Of a stretch of 64,000 nucleotides of DNA, positions 37,507 through 51,574 are shown piece by piece. The notes beneath the pieces are model-generated. The model was not told where the DNA came from. It made no database searches and saw only the letters and a program-made list of their open reading frames with translations. The DNA comes from Seriola aureovittata (Eukaryota > Chordata > Actinopteri > Carangiformes > Carangidae). The stretch lies in NCBI RefSeq assembly GCF_021018895.1, contig NC_079369.1:11064694-11128693 (forward strand). Reading direction: 5' to 3'. Positions within the stretch are counted from its first letter, which is position 1. The number at the start of each line of letters is the position of its first letter. The position numbers were made by a program, and so were the translations under genes.

Positions 37507-40500
37507 ATGGCGGACCCATCAGCGGACGTGGAGGTTCCGGAGGGCGCGGAGGTTCGCAAGCTGTCCGAGCTGAGAGTTATCGATCTGAAGGCCGAGCTGA
37601 AGAAACGAAATCTGGACACCACGGGCGTCAAGAGCGTGCTGTCGGAGCGTTTGAAAAAGGTCTTCTGACTTCTCTCTTGTTTAATAACTAGGAACAGAAT
37701 CACCACACAAGCATGCATTTACTGGCTTTGTGAATGCACCATGCCAAACTAGTATAAACACGAAGCTACGTGAGTTTACGAATACGAACCCATTGACCTG
37801 AACCTTATGCTAATGCTAACCGTTAGCTAATGTTTGCGCCAAACACCTGACAGCTAAATGTGTTTTTTTCGTGGCTTTGTACATATTTGACGTTGTTTTT
37901 TAGAAAACCTCATTCTTCTTTGTACAATCTATTAAAGGATACATTGTGGGGTTATTTTTCCATAAACAGGCCATCGAGGAGGAGGGTGGGAATCCTGATG
38001 AAATTATTGTGGCTACAGATTCAGCACCAAAGAAAGTCAACGTTACACCTAAGCGGGCTGCCAGAGGTAAAGTCTGCACAAGCTGTACACACGCCTCAAC
38101 CTAAGCTTTTAATGTTTGTACAATGTGACTCAAGGTCTTGTCTCATTATCTTCAGTAGAAACGAAACAACACTGGAGAGTCCTCTTCTTGCCAAATGACA
38201 CATGATACCTGGTCTCGTGGTACTTAATGCCTGTGCACATTGCCTTAAGAAGCAACAAAATATTTTAGTGTTTGAGAGACTGTAATCTGACGTTTACCAA
38301 TTGTACTTTTATTTATAGTCACCTCACATATCTGTCAGAGTACAGAGCGTAGCTGTACACTCAGTTGTCATGTTATTGAGTTCGACTTCAGGGAGGATAC
38401 AATGGGTTATACAGAGGTTGGATGACCAGAAACAGGTGTTAAATGAATAGAGTTTTAGATGTCATGGATGTACAACCTGAACATGGATGAAAAGTTGTTT
38501 GTTATTGTTGATTAAGCATACTTTATGATAAACTTTATCAGTGTTCTTTTACCAAATTTGATTTATAATATAGTGAAATTAATAGAGTGATAAATGCTTC
38601 ACTATTCAGTTTGCATTTACAATAATAATATTAATGATGAAAATCATAATGATAAATTAAATTTTAAGCACCTTTCACGTAACACAAGGACACTACATAA
38701 ATAAAACAAAAAAACTGAACAGTGTAAATTTCCTTGGGCACTTCAGAGCAACGAGGATTAGTACTGACTAAATCTCTAAAAGGTTTATGGTGGTCCTTGC
38801 TTTGAGCCTGAGGTTTTGTCCATGTCAAAGGGAGTAGTCATACCTCTATATGTGATTAGGTTTTTGTGGGGAAGTGTCTGTTTTCTTGAAGTGTGTGTCC
38901 ATTGCACAATGTCTGCCAATGCAATAGCCCTGCCACAAATTCTACCCTTTTATGAGTTTGAAAATGTTCAATTTTGTTTGGTCTATATATGCATGATAAT
39001 TTTGGAGGTTGTAATGTACACACATAACAGGTTTCTTTGGTAGCTCTTAGACACCCAATGAAAACTTGGTCTAAAATAAAGAATATTTTGTGTAGATACC
39101 AGGCAAGAGAATGATGAACCAGAGGACAGCACTCTTGAGGATGACTCCCATGATGGGCACGTAAGTTTCTTGAAAGTCCTTTATAATGTTTGAAATAAGT
39201 TGTTAGGCTCTGGGTCATGCTGTTGTATTGTTGTTACTGTTTTTAACAAATTCTGCCATTTCTTTGTCAGGAGGATCTGCAGGATGATCATGAGAACATG
39301 CAGGAAATGGACATCCTCGATATGAACGTGCTGGATGAGACGGATAACGACAATGGAATACCAGCCGAGGATGATGACGAGGAAACAGAGAACCTCCATG
39401 AAGAAGACGCAGAGATGAATGACGATGAACATGACAACAGGGATTTCGAGTCAGAGGATGAAGCAAGACGTCCAGAGGTGAGACGAGACTGGAAACTTCC
39501 TCTAATTCTTATCTTTTAACTTGGCAAGTTTTAATGTTGCTGTACTTGTGCTGTACTTATTTTAACAGTTGGACGAGTCTGAGATGACAGATAAGGATGA
39601 ATATATGACGTGCTCATCAGTCAATATGGTATGTTCCCTCACTAATATTTTTCATGTATGTAAAGCTTGTGACACTGTGGTAAATATAAGTGCCACAAAC
39701 GTGCAGTTTCACAAAGGCATCTTTTTTCTTTGGGCACAGGATCCAGATGCAGACGACATGAAAGAAGAAACAGGTACTGTAGAAAAGGGTTTAAAAAAAG
39801 GTGGAGGCATCTTTTTACAGTGTTGAGCTTGGAATGCAAACACTTTGCTTAGAGAGAGACTGGAAGCCCAAAGGAAATTGCTGCATTTGTGCTGAAAGTT
39901 GGGTTATCCATAATTGATAATTTCCCCATCAAATATTGGTCAAGTTACCAATAACGTTCTTCAAGTTGTAAAATGACGGTGGTTAACAATTTGATGCACA
40001 TTGACAGCAATTACATTTCATGGTCAGGGAGGTTTGAGCTGTTGCAGGTGATTGCAGTGTTTCTAGGTTGCCACATGAAGACTAAGAAGATCCATCAAGA
40101 TTCCTCAGCCATTACATCTTTTTAAAGACTCTGACTCAGAAATCAGCTGGATATGAATATGCTGGACTTGAGCTGAAGTTCTGGTCAATACAAATGGACA
40201 CTTGGAAAGTCTGAAAGAAGATGGACTACAGTGAGCCTCCACTGCTGCACTGCTGATCTTGTGGCTCTCTTCAGCACTGAAGTCTTTGTCTGCTTTGGAT
40301 CAGGTGAACAGAGTGAAGTGGTTCAACTTGAGAATTGAGCCAAAGTGTTAGCCGCATTAGTTGCTTGGTTGTCCTCCAGCCTTTGGGTTCTCTTCCAGTC
40401 TCTCATTAGGGACTACTTCATCGTTTTAATACATAGTAGTAAGAGCACAGACCAGTGGTCATGACGTTCCTAATCCAGGCCTTGCCAGTTCCTCGTTAAC

Positions 40501-43500
40501 CATTGCTGTGTTTCAGAAGTGATTAAACTCTGTGCCATTCTATTCCTGTTAAATCCGTAGAAAATGACAAAGTAGCCGGGTCTTGTTTATCTGAGCCGCT
40601 TAACGAAGATCACCACCAGAGCCACGAGACGAGCCCTGAAGAAGAGCAAGCTGCCACCGCCGGAGGGGAAGACAGTGTGTCTGACAAAGCCGCCCCTGGA
40701 GATGTGGAGAGCGACAGGGATGTTATGGAGACTGACACCAAAGAGGTTGGGGACACACAGAATGTCCCAGAAGAGACATTTGACGCTGAAAACAAAAGCT
40801 CGCAGGCTGTTAGTGTAAGCGAACAGGGCGCTGTGGGTGAAACCGTTGATTCAGAAATTGGGTCTAAGAAGGGTGAGGAGGATGAGAAGACAGAAGAGAA
40901 AGCTGCTGCGGATTCAGCCTCGACAGTGAAAGAGTCCTCTTCTGTAGAGGGCGATGATCTGAAAAAGAGGTTTGTTGCTTTCTGTCTACTAGAAACCAAA
41001 ATGGCTATCTCTGTTGCATTGGCTCCTTTGTGCTAGAAAAATTTGGATGCTCTTTTGGAGGTAAAAACGTTCTGTGCATTTGTCCGTTTTCATTTGTCGT
41101 TCCTTACACTCACCTATTACCTCGTTATTACCCATTAACGAGTAATGTATTGTGATTTTCATAGGGTATAGTTCCATTTTTTTCACTGTTAAAGCACGGC
41201 ACTATGGTACATGATGGGCTGATCACTGTCAACTTTTTTATTCAACCATAAAACACATAAGTAAATACACTTAGGTGAGGAGAGCCCAGGTGTCCTCACT
41301 GCTGTATGTTTATGGCTTTTTTTCTTTGTCTTTAGCGCTGAGGAAAAAGATGGCAAGACAGAGTCAAAAGATGAAAAGGGTGAGTGAATGAAGCGGTTTA
41401 TGTCCTATTGTATCTTTCATATTCAATGGATATATGCTTATTCGTTTATTTTGTAAATGTGTAGCCGCTGGAAGTGGTGCTGCAGCAAGCAGTAGCAGGA
41501 ATCTGTGGGTCAGCGGTCTCTCTTCCACAACCAGAGCGACTGATCTGAAGACTCTCTTCAGCAAATATGGCAAAGTTAGTCTATGCAAACTATCTCTCAC
41601 CATTGTCAACATTCCTACAAATCATTTATATTTCATGTAAAATTGATCATTTCAATTTAATGTCCTGCAGGTTGTTGGTGCAAAGGTGGTCACCAATGCC
41701 AAGAGCCCCGGGGCTCGCTGCTATGGTTTTGTCACCATGTCCTCCACAGAGGAGGCCACCAAGTGTATCAGCCACCTTCACAGGACTGAGTTGCACGGCA
41801 GGATGATCTCTGTGGAGCGGGTGAGTGTTGAGGGAAGACTTTTTCTTTTACTGCTTTTAATTGGTCCCCTAATAACTAAGGTCCCACCCAGATAAACACC
41901 TCATGAATCTGAGTGAATCAACACAGTTTCCTTTTATTGAATTTAATCTCTGTGGAAACTGTCTTAATCAACACATACACTTTGATTGTTCAGATTAAGA
42001 TTCGAGGATAAAAATAAAATAAATCTTAAGTTTATTTACATTATAGTTGTTTAGCTTTTATCAAACATATTGTTGCTAAGTTTTCAGTTTATGGCTTCAC
42101 TCTCCTGTAGCAGGCACTGACAGGAGAAAACAATACACGCAAATCAAGAGAGGGTTTATAAACTGAATAATGTCTTTTTGCTAAGATTAAAATATAACTT
42201 TTTTGGTATGATCAGTATGTTAAACTGAATCTGTTCATTCAGCTCTTGTGAATAAACATGTTCTTGTTGTAACTGTAGGCAAAAAATGAGCCGGCAGGGA
42301 AGAAGCCAGCAGACAAGAATGACATCAAGAAGTCTGGCAGCGACAGGAGACACTCCTCCGACTCCAAGTAAGATCGCTTACAAGCTGTCTTGTATATGAG
42401 TCATGTCTGTTACTAAAAGTGACCTAGCGGCCTGGTATTTTGATACTGTGTGCCTTTTAAATATCATGGGTGCAGACATTTTTAGTATGGCGTTACCCAG
42501 TGGTAACCTGTAACCTCAGTAGTTGAGAGATCCTGATTTATACAATGATGCGATGAGCTGTCAACTATAGGGAGAAAAGTAAATCAGTCACTGAATTGTT
42601 GGTTAAAATGTTGGTTAATATAGCTCTGATAGAGCTCACACTGTTTGTGTTTTTTGTAGGTCTGATGGAAAGGATGAGAAATCTGAGGGAGAAGGAAAAG
42701 ATGGCAAAGGTGAGAAAATTTAGATCTTTCCCAGTTTCTATGTATCAAATAAATGCTGGAAAAGTTACCTCTTGAAACCATTTACTTATTATTTGTATAT
42801 TCTTGACAATGTCAACTATATTTGTTTTTCACAGGGCGAAATGAGAGGACTGTAGTTATGGATAAGTCCAAGGGAGAGCCTGTTATCAGCGTCAAAACCA
42901 AAAGCAAGGAGCGAGTAAGTAAACATACACCATACAGAATGTCTAATATACAATGTATTATAATGTGTTTTTGCAATCGGCCTCTAACTTAAACTTTTTT
43001 CTATCCTGTCTTTCGCGCTCTCCTTTCCCCAGAGCACAAAGAGTCGGGACCGCAAGTCACCTAGTAAAGAGAAGAAAGACATCCTGTCATTCGACCAGAT
43101 CAAGGAGCAGAGAGAGAGGGAGAGGCAGAGACAACGAGAGAGGGAGATCAGAGAGGTGGAAAGACGCAGATACACGTAAGGATCATCAGCAAAGGGCCCA
43201 GAAACAATAATCTCAACCTACTCTAATATGGTTTGATACAGAATCATCGAAATTGATGAAATTACAATCTTGTACTTCTTTAGATTTTTATCGTGTGGAG
43301 GTCCATGTGAAATAGCTTTTTTAGTCCTGCATCTGTTTCTGTAGATACCTGTAGATCTTTGTTGGAGGGCTGAAGAAGTCATTGTAGTTATGTTTGATCA
43401 ATATGATTCTACACTGGACACTATTAACTTATATTTTCTCACTTATCTTTCAAGACACTACATACTTAGGAGACAGTTGGTGCTCGTCTGTTGGTGGTGT

Positions 43501-43784
43501 CTCACTGAACACGGATTGATCCGTGCTCTTTTCTTTCAGTGACCGCGACCGTGACAATCGTCCAGATCGCGAGCGTGAGCGAATCCGCCTGTTCAGGGAG
43601 AGAGAAGAGAGGAAACACTTGATCCGGAAGAGACACTGGCTGGAGGTACTGTCACGCTACTCTTATGTATTTCTTGGAGGGTTTTTCTCTTTCTCACTGC
43701 ATTGATATCTGTGCTACCCACATTTCTTAGTGCAAATCTTAGTCTGTTGAATACATACACCGTTTCCAATTAAAATGTTCATAG

Positions 43785-43830
<46 letters not shown>

Positions 43831-45440
43831 TTCCATTGCTCTCATACAGCCATTTGTCAACTTTCTTTTTATAAAGCAATTGCAATATCATTTGATAGTC
43901 GTGATGAATGGCTTCATTCCCAGGCTGAGAAGCAGCGCCTCGATGCAGACCGTATGGAGCGCCAGTTCCTGGAGCGTGAAAGGCTACGTATAGAGTATGA
44001 GAGGCGCCGGGAGCAGGAAAGGATCCTCAGGGAGCGTGATGAGCTGAGACGGCAGCAGGAGCAGTTGCGTTATGAACAGGAGCGGCGGCCCGTTAAGAGG
44101 CCCTATGACATGGATGGCAGGTAAATAATAACAGACATGGTGTAGTGATGATAAACAGGATGATTGATGAATGGATTTATTGCTTAAGCAGAGGTTCATT
44201 TCAATTGGCTTCTCAATCAGTATTAAAATATCATCAATAATGAGAGTGTGAGTTTCAGTGCTTCTGTATATCATCCAGATAGAGACAAGCTCAGCCAGTG
44301 AAATTCATTGTTTTGTTGTTTTTTTAGGAAAGATGATTGGCCTGATAAGCGCATGGCCATGGACGACCGTTATAGCCGTTCAGACTTCAGCCGTCAGGAA
44401 CGTTATCAGGACTTTGACCACAGAGACCGGGGCCGTTACCAAGATGACATGATGATGGACAGGCGGGACAACGCTCGTGGCATAGGTGCAGACAGAGATG
44501 GTCAGGTAAGAGACATGGATCCTCCTCCCACAGGGTCATTGGGTTGGTGTGAGGCTGACACAAAGATCAGCGGTGACCAACTGCCCTAAAGAACAGTAAA
44601 ACGTGAATCTTTGAAGCCTAAAATTTGTAACAACAGCACAGGAGCAGGATGTGAGAGAGTTCTAACCGTCTCCTCTCCTCTTACAGCACTTCTCAGACAG
44701 GTCAGACAGGCATGGCAGAGATGGCCGAGAGGCCTGGGGTGGAGGCTATGACAAGCGCATGAACCCAAGGTGAGCAACATTCTGAGCTTCTCCATTTTAA
44801 GCCTCATAAAACTTAGAAAGAATACAACACGGCCATGTTTCATGAAGAAGATAGATAATGTAAAAAATTATTATTATTTTTCTTAGGGAAGGAGGTCGAG
44901 ACTGGGACTCTGGACGGAAGATGGAAGGAGACAGAACATGGCAAAGTATGAATACTTGTGCAGTATTGTGTGTAATGACTGTACTGCTAGTGATAGCATG
45001 ATTTACATTTTAAAGTACAGTAGTTTTGCCTTCTGAGGATTGGAGTGGCAGATGGCATAGATATAGTAGCAGACTGAGGGAAAACGGTGTATAGTTGGTG
45101 TCCTGCTTAATGGCAGTCTAGAGCTTTAACTACTGTGTTAGGTCTGTGTGTCTGATGTTGTGCTTCTCAACTCCAGGTAGAGATGGTGCTATCCCAGGCC
45201 AGAGCCACATGGCACGTGGAGGAATGGCAGGGTAAGTAGTGACTATCAGCTGTAATTAAGTCTCAAAGTTGATGTTATCCCTTTTAAGATGAACTTAAGC
45301 TCACCTTTTTCACTCTCACCAGTCGTGGAAGCTACATGAACACAGGAACATCTCAGTCCCTCTCTGGAGCTCTCAACAGACAGAACCAGTTGATGCAGGG
45401 CAGCGGGCTTCAGGGTGGAGCTTTTGGTCGGCGCTACTGA
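37507..45440 (+). CDS. safb: Scaffold attachment factor B (SAP / RRM nuclear protein)
   Basis: Nuclear-matrix protein binding AT-rich scaffold DNA and RNA, linking chromatin, transcription and splicing. CDS exons: 37507-37659, 37970-38066, 39096-39160, 39271-39477, 39569-39628, 39740-39773, 40561-40969, 41336-41379, 41465-41574, 41671-41820, 42279-42367, 42660-42709, 42835-42914, 43033-43175, 43540-43645, 43924-44120, 44328-44505, 44687-44769, 44887-44945, 45177-45231, 45323-45440. Total is 828 aa (human 915). The SAP domain is at residues about 16-51 ([19 protein letters not shown]). An acidic region (52-356) follows, then an RRM at about 368-445 ([21 protein letters not shown]1 ARCYGFVTM), an Arg/Glu coiled region and a Gly/Arg-rich end (FGRRY). 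safb versus its paralog safb2 is not resolved. AATAAA at 45529-45534 is near the stop; another is at about 46,321. Confidence 0.94.
38620..38720 (-). repeat. Degenerate retroelement-tail-like repeat in safb intron 2
   Basis: This segment (AATAATAATA run, then AAGCACCTTTCACGTAACAC and ACACTACATAAATAAAAC) resembles the 3' tail found on several dispersed fish elements, read on this strand. It is short and diverged, and the class is unassigned. Confidence 0.35.
43787..43828. repeat. (AT)21 microsatellite in safb intron 15
   Basis: A continuous AT dinucleotide tract of 42 bp. Confidence 0.95.
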
Positions 45441-48139
45441 TGTCTGTTTATCTGAAGACAATAGTGGGACTGTTTCAGGAGGTCATATCAGGGAAGATGT
45501 GGCCATCTTGTTTTTGTACATTTTTTAAAATAAAAAAATCTTTTTTGACACAATTCCAATCCATTCTTGATGGAAACCTATTTTTCTTGTTCTTCATTTT
45601 TTTTGTGACATTGTGATCACCTGCCTCATATTTATCATTCAGTCCAACCTACCTTGTTTGTTAAACACGACTGTCTGCTTACAGGAATGTGTCGTGTATG
45701 TGGGTTGGCCTGTTTGTGGAGAGTCACGTCTGAGCTCTGTGTTGTAAATTCAGATGTTTTATTGACACGTAGGTTGATGGACCTAACCTCACCAGTCTCA
45801 TTTCTGTATCCCAGTTTGTCTAAAACATTTTGGAAGTTTTCCATCCTCGTTAAATGAGCTTTTGTGGAAGTTAACTTGTTCAAAGCTTGAGGCTCCTCTT
45901 TGACGTTATTCTTTTTAAAACAGATGGTTGGTGAAATTTCCCTGCTCAAGAAAATGTTTTTAAATGAAATGTTACATTCTGATTATCCAAGCTTCTTAGA
46001 CTTTTTTTTTTTTTTGTCTTAAATATTTCAATCAGTGCTTTTTTTGTATATAGTATTGATTTGTGTGACTGTTGGGTAAAGGTAGTAAACCCGCTTGGAG
46101 CGTTTGTGTGCACTGATGTGATGAAATCTAAAATTTAATGTATGATGTGTCAGCCTAAGTTTTCTGTAACTCAAGTGTGTTTTTTAGTTTTTTTGCATAA
46201 AAGTGTTATGTTTTCTTGTCCCTCTGTTTACAGTGTTATTTGGTTTATTTTAATGCCATGCTCAGCACAGCGGTCTAGTGGAGCTCGGATGTAAAATTCA
46301 CAGGGTGAAGCTGCCTACAAGAATAAAAGATTTTTTGTCTTTATGAAGTCGTGCTACTAAAACAATGCTCCCAGACTCGTAACACCACAACTCTTTTGTG
46401 AGTCAGCATGATGTACCGAAGCAACTATTTGAAATCAACTTGTCTATTAGAGCTTCCTATTGTATTACAGGGGTGGGGTAAATATTCTCAGGTCACGCAC
46501 TGAACTTCGCCCCCTTTGACTCAACATTGTTACCTTACCAGACACTAACCAAGCTGCGACTTCTAGTATCACATACTGTATCAATGTGCAATCGGACTGC
46601 TACTGTGGTGCCTTGAGACTTTTCCAGATGGCTGAGGGAGTGCTAATCAGTGTCCAATGAAAATGGATCTATTACACAAGTAGACCTCCAGCCTAGACTG
46701 AAGAAATGAGGTGAGAAGCTAGTGGCTGCAACGGCAAATCCAGTGGGTATCCTGGGACAACTGGTTGGAGTCCAGCCATGACATTTCTACACATAGCACC
46801 TCAGTACATTTCAGTATTTATGTAATTTTCTCATTGCAGAATAGCACACTGTCCAGCTCATCCATGAGTATGTATGTATATTTATATGCAACAGGAAATT
46901 ATTTTGTAGGATGATTCATGAGGACTGTAGGATGCAGTTTTGACCCCTGTACATCACACTCATAGGTCATTATACACCTACTGTCAGTGTTATATTAGTA
47001 CTGAGCTCCAGATTTAGCTAAGGAACCCTGACTTCATTGAATCTCATCTATAACTGGCTCCAAGTTCCCTTTATAGCAGTGAAGTTCCTCTCTTTCAAAA
47101 GACACTTTACTCCTCCAAGCCTCTGCAGATCATGTGTCCTTAATTGTAATGGATGACATACTGTATATTTTTGTGGAAGTACCCAACATCAGGCTGTGTG
47201 GTCACTCAAGCATGATAATGTCCTCAAAGTGAAAGTTTCTTGTTCACAAATGAAAATTGAATTATCCAAAGTTGTAGAAACAATGTGATGTAGTAGTTTA
47301 TAACAGCTTACCTTATTAGATCATATTGTAAAAGTTATTGGTTTACTCAAAAATGCAGTTAACTTGTTCCTGCCTTGTTTTTCCTGGGTGTATTTGTCTC
47401 TGCACTGTCTGTCAAATATGTTAAATAAAAACATTTATATTTCTTATGATTTTTTTATACACCAGCTTACTCATGTTGCACCCAATGGTGTGAATGAACT
47501 GACAGTCAATAATAATTTTTTTTTTTGGCACTACAGCTGACCCCAGTCATCATATCAAACCTGCAGGTCAGCAGCTACGCAGCAACCAGCATGCATCAGT
47601 TTGTAACTGTGCCAACATCTTCCCAGCCTGTCCGTCTACCCCATCCTGCTGTTTCGTATGGAAATGTATGGAGCAGTCAGGTCAATTATAATCTTAATCC
47701 TCATTTTCCTCTGTTATTTTCTTTTTGTCCACTAGAGGGTGTCATATAATCACAAATACGAGCAGAAACTGCTCATTTAAATTAATTGTTAGACATCAAA
47801 TTAATGCTATTGTGTGGATTAATTGACCGTGAGCTTAACTGTAGAATCACCTTTAAAAAAAATGCAAATGACAGACACAAATGACAGAACACTGAAGGAA
47901 AAAAAAGGCCTACAGAACATGACTTGTGAGTGAGAGGATGTTGTGGGATAAAATCAGTACATGTATTAAGGTCCCTGCAGCTGGTTCACCTTTTTCTTCA
48001 TCTCACCCCGACTGACCGCTTCTTAACTACAAATAGTCCACCAGATGTAGAGCAAACAGCTTAAATCAGCATGACAAGGAGCAGTGGGGAGATGAGCACA
48101 CAGGGTCTGAGGTGGAGAAGGTCGCAGACACCTCGCCTA

Positions 48140-48171
<32 letters not shown>

Positions 48172-48172
48172 G

Positions 48173-48198
<26 letters not shown>
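48140..48198. repeat. (CA)n microsatellite, intergenic
   Basis: A CA tract of about 59 bp with two CG interruptions in the middle. Confidence 0.95.
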
Positions 48199-48203
<5 letters not shown>

Positions 48204-48544
48204 TTAAAAGCAGGAAAATGTGTATGCAAGCACACACTCACACTGAGGTCAATATAAAAGGAATGCACTCACCCACACGCACACACACAGCACTGATCCC
48301 CTGTGTCACCCCCATGCTGTGCAACATCATTTACCCAGATTCCTGAACTTTGGAAAATTTATTTTCTCTGAAGTCTGTCCTGAGGAGTCGGCTAACTGAC
48401 GTGTCCTTCATGTCTGTGTGTCTGTTGTGTCTCTGTCCTCTTTCTTCCTTCGTATATATCTACATCTATATCCGTTTCACAGAAACTCAAGCTAATTTCC
48501 TCCAGCTGCAAATACAGATGAGTGATGAATGAAAGGAAAAAACA

Positions 48545-48735
48545 ATATTAGGTGTTAGTATAGTAAGGTGTTGGGCCACCAGTCTCTGAACTCTACTGGA
48601 GGGATGAACACCATTCTTCCAAAAGATATTCCCTCATTTGGTGTTTTGATGACGGAGGTGGAGAGCGCTGTCTAACACATCAGTCTAAAGTCTCCCACAG
48701 GTGTTCAACTGGGTTGAGATCTAACCCACACTGAG
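48545..48735 (-). mobile_element. Tc1/mariner transposase remnant (fragment 1)
   Basis: On the minus strand this fragment carries a degenerate reading of the C-terminal transposase motif [10 protein letters not shown] (at about 48,695-48,725), followed by more conserved-looking transposase-derived sequence (GGTGTTGGGCCACC near 48,568 on the plus strand). It lacks the N-terminal half and termini. It lies directly beside a second, different Tc1-type fragment. Confidence 0.6.
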
Positions 48736-48794
48736 AAAGAGGACACCTGCTTTTAAAAGGTTTTGTAAAATCATTACAAGTCAAAAGCTGGACA

Positions 48795-49341
48795 CTCTCT
48801 TTCACAAAACTATTCAGACCCTTAATTCAGTACTTTGTAGAAGCTCCTTTGGCAGCAATTGCAGGTTTGAGTCCATCTTGGACAAGTCTCTACAAGCTTT
48901 GCATACCTGGATTTGGGCAGTTTATCCCATTGCTCCTGGCAGATCCTCTCAAGCTCTGTCATATTGGATGGGAAGCATCTGAACATCTTCAGGTCTGTCC
49001 ACAGCTGTTCTATGGGGTGTAAGTCTAGACTTTGACTGAGCCACTCAAGGACAGTCAGAGACTTGTCCTGGTGCCACTAAGCGTTGTCTCGGCTGTGTGC
49101 TTCAGGTCACGGTTGTGCTTCAGGTGATGCTTCAGTCCCGAGTCACATGCACTTGGGAGCAGATTTTCTTCAAGGACCTCTCTGTAATTGGCAAGATTTG
49201 CAAAAAAAAAAAATTAATTAATGTCAATGTTTTCAGTTTGTCAATGTGGGTTATTGAGCATAGCTTGATGGCCAGAATTTTGTCCATTTAAAATTAAATC
49301 CACAACACAACAAAAAAAATACTTTCTGAAGCCACTGTATA
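48795..49341 (-). mobile_element. Internally deleted Tc1-like DNA transposon (fragment 2)
   Basis: Minus-strand translation near 48,935-49,060 gives LEWLSQSLDLHPIEQLW, a diverged form of the Tc1 transposase DDE-region motif (WPSQSPDLNPIE). The left end contains ATTCAGACCCTTAATTCAGT and the right end ACTTTCTGAAGCCACTGTAT, recalling the termini of a widespread fish Tc1 family of about 1.6 kb. Only about 545 bp remain, so most of the transposase is missing and the element is dead. Confidence 0.75.
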
Positions 49342-51509
49342 TCACAAAAATGTTCTATAATTAGGACAGTGAGTTAAGACCAGACTGAATCTGCATCTTT
49401 ATAGAGATTTATAAACTTTTGAGCAGTGAGTTAAGTTGACTGCATTTTTTTGTATCAGACAAACAATGTTTTTTTCCTTTCATGATCACATGTGATCATA
49501 TAGCAGGTAATTTGATCTCTACAGCAGGGGCCAGAGCCACACCTCTGCCCTGCATGTGAGAAACAGACAAACACAGTGGAATTCACATCATATCACACAG
49601 CAGGTCGTCAGTAATATCTTCTACCATATTTCATCACTACGCTTGGTTCACATCTCTGAGTCAGTTGCAGTGCATGTGAATGTGAGACTCAGCAGGGGAG
49701 CTGAGGCAGAGTCGAATGTTTGTGCTGCATGTTTCGTTTGATGCTACGTTTATGTGCAAAAGCTTTTCAATATGTCGGTCTGCAAGGCTCCGGGCCTGAG
49801 ACCACCACAGGTGGATCCACCAAGAGCTTCCTTGGACAGCTGAGAGAAAACAAAGCTGTGACAACATCCATTTTTATGTTTCAACAGAAATGAGGCTCAG
49901 AGCAACAGCTTGACCTGCAGGGGAGAGAAGGAGGTCTGCAGAGTGTCAGCGTTGTGAGCCATAGAAAAATGCAGAGAAAGAGGCAGATAGGTACATAAAT
50001 GTGTCAAACAGTCTGCTGTGTTCCTCACCACAAATGTGTTTTGAGAAAGTATTTGTCAAATAGCTCTCCTCAAGATTTGTAAAATGGATTGAAAAATAAA
50101 AATATTCTGTATTCGGTCTCATTTTTTTCCTTGTCAAAACCTGTTACCTACATCACCCATAATGCAACATGACAGCTTAGGTGTGTTATGCTAGCACAGG
50201 CTAATGCCTAGCCTCAGCTCAGAACTCAACTTTTTCTTTCATTTTCAAACTTATCATCTGACTCCAGTCACACACAGGACCTCCCTAAGACCTGTAAACA
50301 GACTGTGATGGTCTAGTTTTACATTTTGAGAATTTATGAGAATGCTATTGTAATCCTTAAAAGAGATTTCTGTTCAGGATTTTTAAGGGATTTGGGCAAA
50401 ACCACAGATCCGATCAGTGTAGAAACAATAGGCCTCTCACAGTGTGTATGTGCAGAACACCCAGACTTCATGCCGGGCTGCTGGGCAGCAGCATGAGAGG
50501 AATGAAGCAAGCCAAGTCCTTTGTCAGCCAAAAACATCCAGCTCAGACTGATGAAAAGAGAGCAAAGAACAGACCTGAGCCAAGATGGGGCATCACGGTC
50601 CAAGACCTCATTCAGGAGAGAAACACGTGGAGAGTCAAACATAGGGCTTCTGTCATCCAGGGATATAAATGGGATGTTAAACATTGTAAACAAAATCCAT
50701 CACTTGATAAATCTTTTTTATTTTCTGCCTCATTTTCTGTCACTGGTCGCACAAGGAACAAAACAACTTAATCAACTACTTCATAAATTCATTTACTCAT
50801 TAGCCAATCCTATGTAGAAATAACAATTGCAGTACACTACTAACTACCCAATATCTGAAATAAGATCAGGGTGCAAAATAATTCAAAGAATTTAAATAGG
50901 AAATTCACATTGTCAGAAGTACATGTCCAGTTCCACATGTGCAACCCTCTCTCTGTGCTGCCACCCAGACACTGGAACCTCCTAGTGCAGTTGCAATCTA
51001 ATAGTTATGAAACCTCTTCTTTCTCCTGAATTGGGACATCAGTGAGTTGAGAAAGTCCAGTCAGACCAGACTGGTGCTGACTGCTGCACACGAAACAACC
51101 CAAGTCTCCCTTTAGCCCCCACTACCATGACCAGCTGCTGTCATGGACTGAACATTGGACTCATTCAGGCTTCTGGTCTGCTGCATTCCACTCATAACAT
51201 GCAGACAAACCACTGACACACATGAGCAAGAGTGCTTATGTAATGTTAAAGCAAGGTATTGTGGCTTTCAGAGAGAGCGAAAGCCTACACAAAACTGTAC
51301 TGAACAGACACAGCCACTGCAGAGTGTGTGTCTTTATGTGTGCACATCTACACACACTGATATATGCATGCTTGCTTTATGTTCGAATTATTCCTGCTGG
51401 GACTCTGTGTCCGTGACAAATGTGTGTATGCATGTGTGTACTGGACACAATGTATAAAGGACAGCAACTGACATACAACAACAGATGCACAGCCTCCAAC
51501 CCATTTGTT

Positions 51510-51511
<2 letters not shown>

Positions 51512-51571
<60 letters not shown>
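51512..51571. repeat. (TG)30 microsatellite, intergenic
   Basis: A 60-bp uninterrupted TG tract, the longest pure dinucleotide run in the window. Confidence 0.95.

Positions 51572-51574
<3 letters not shown>

Noticed and set aside
48071..48346. His/Thr-rich ORF in the intergenic region, and similar ORFs at other (CA/TG)n tracts
   Set aside because: Translation of microsatellites; no biological support.
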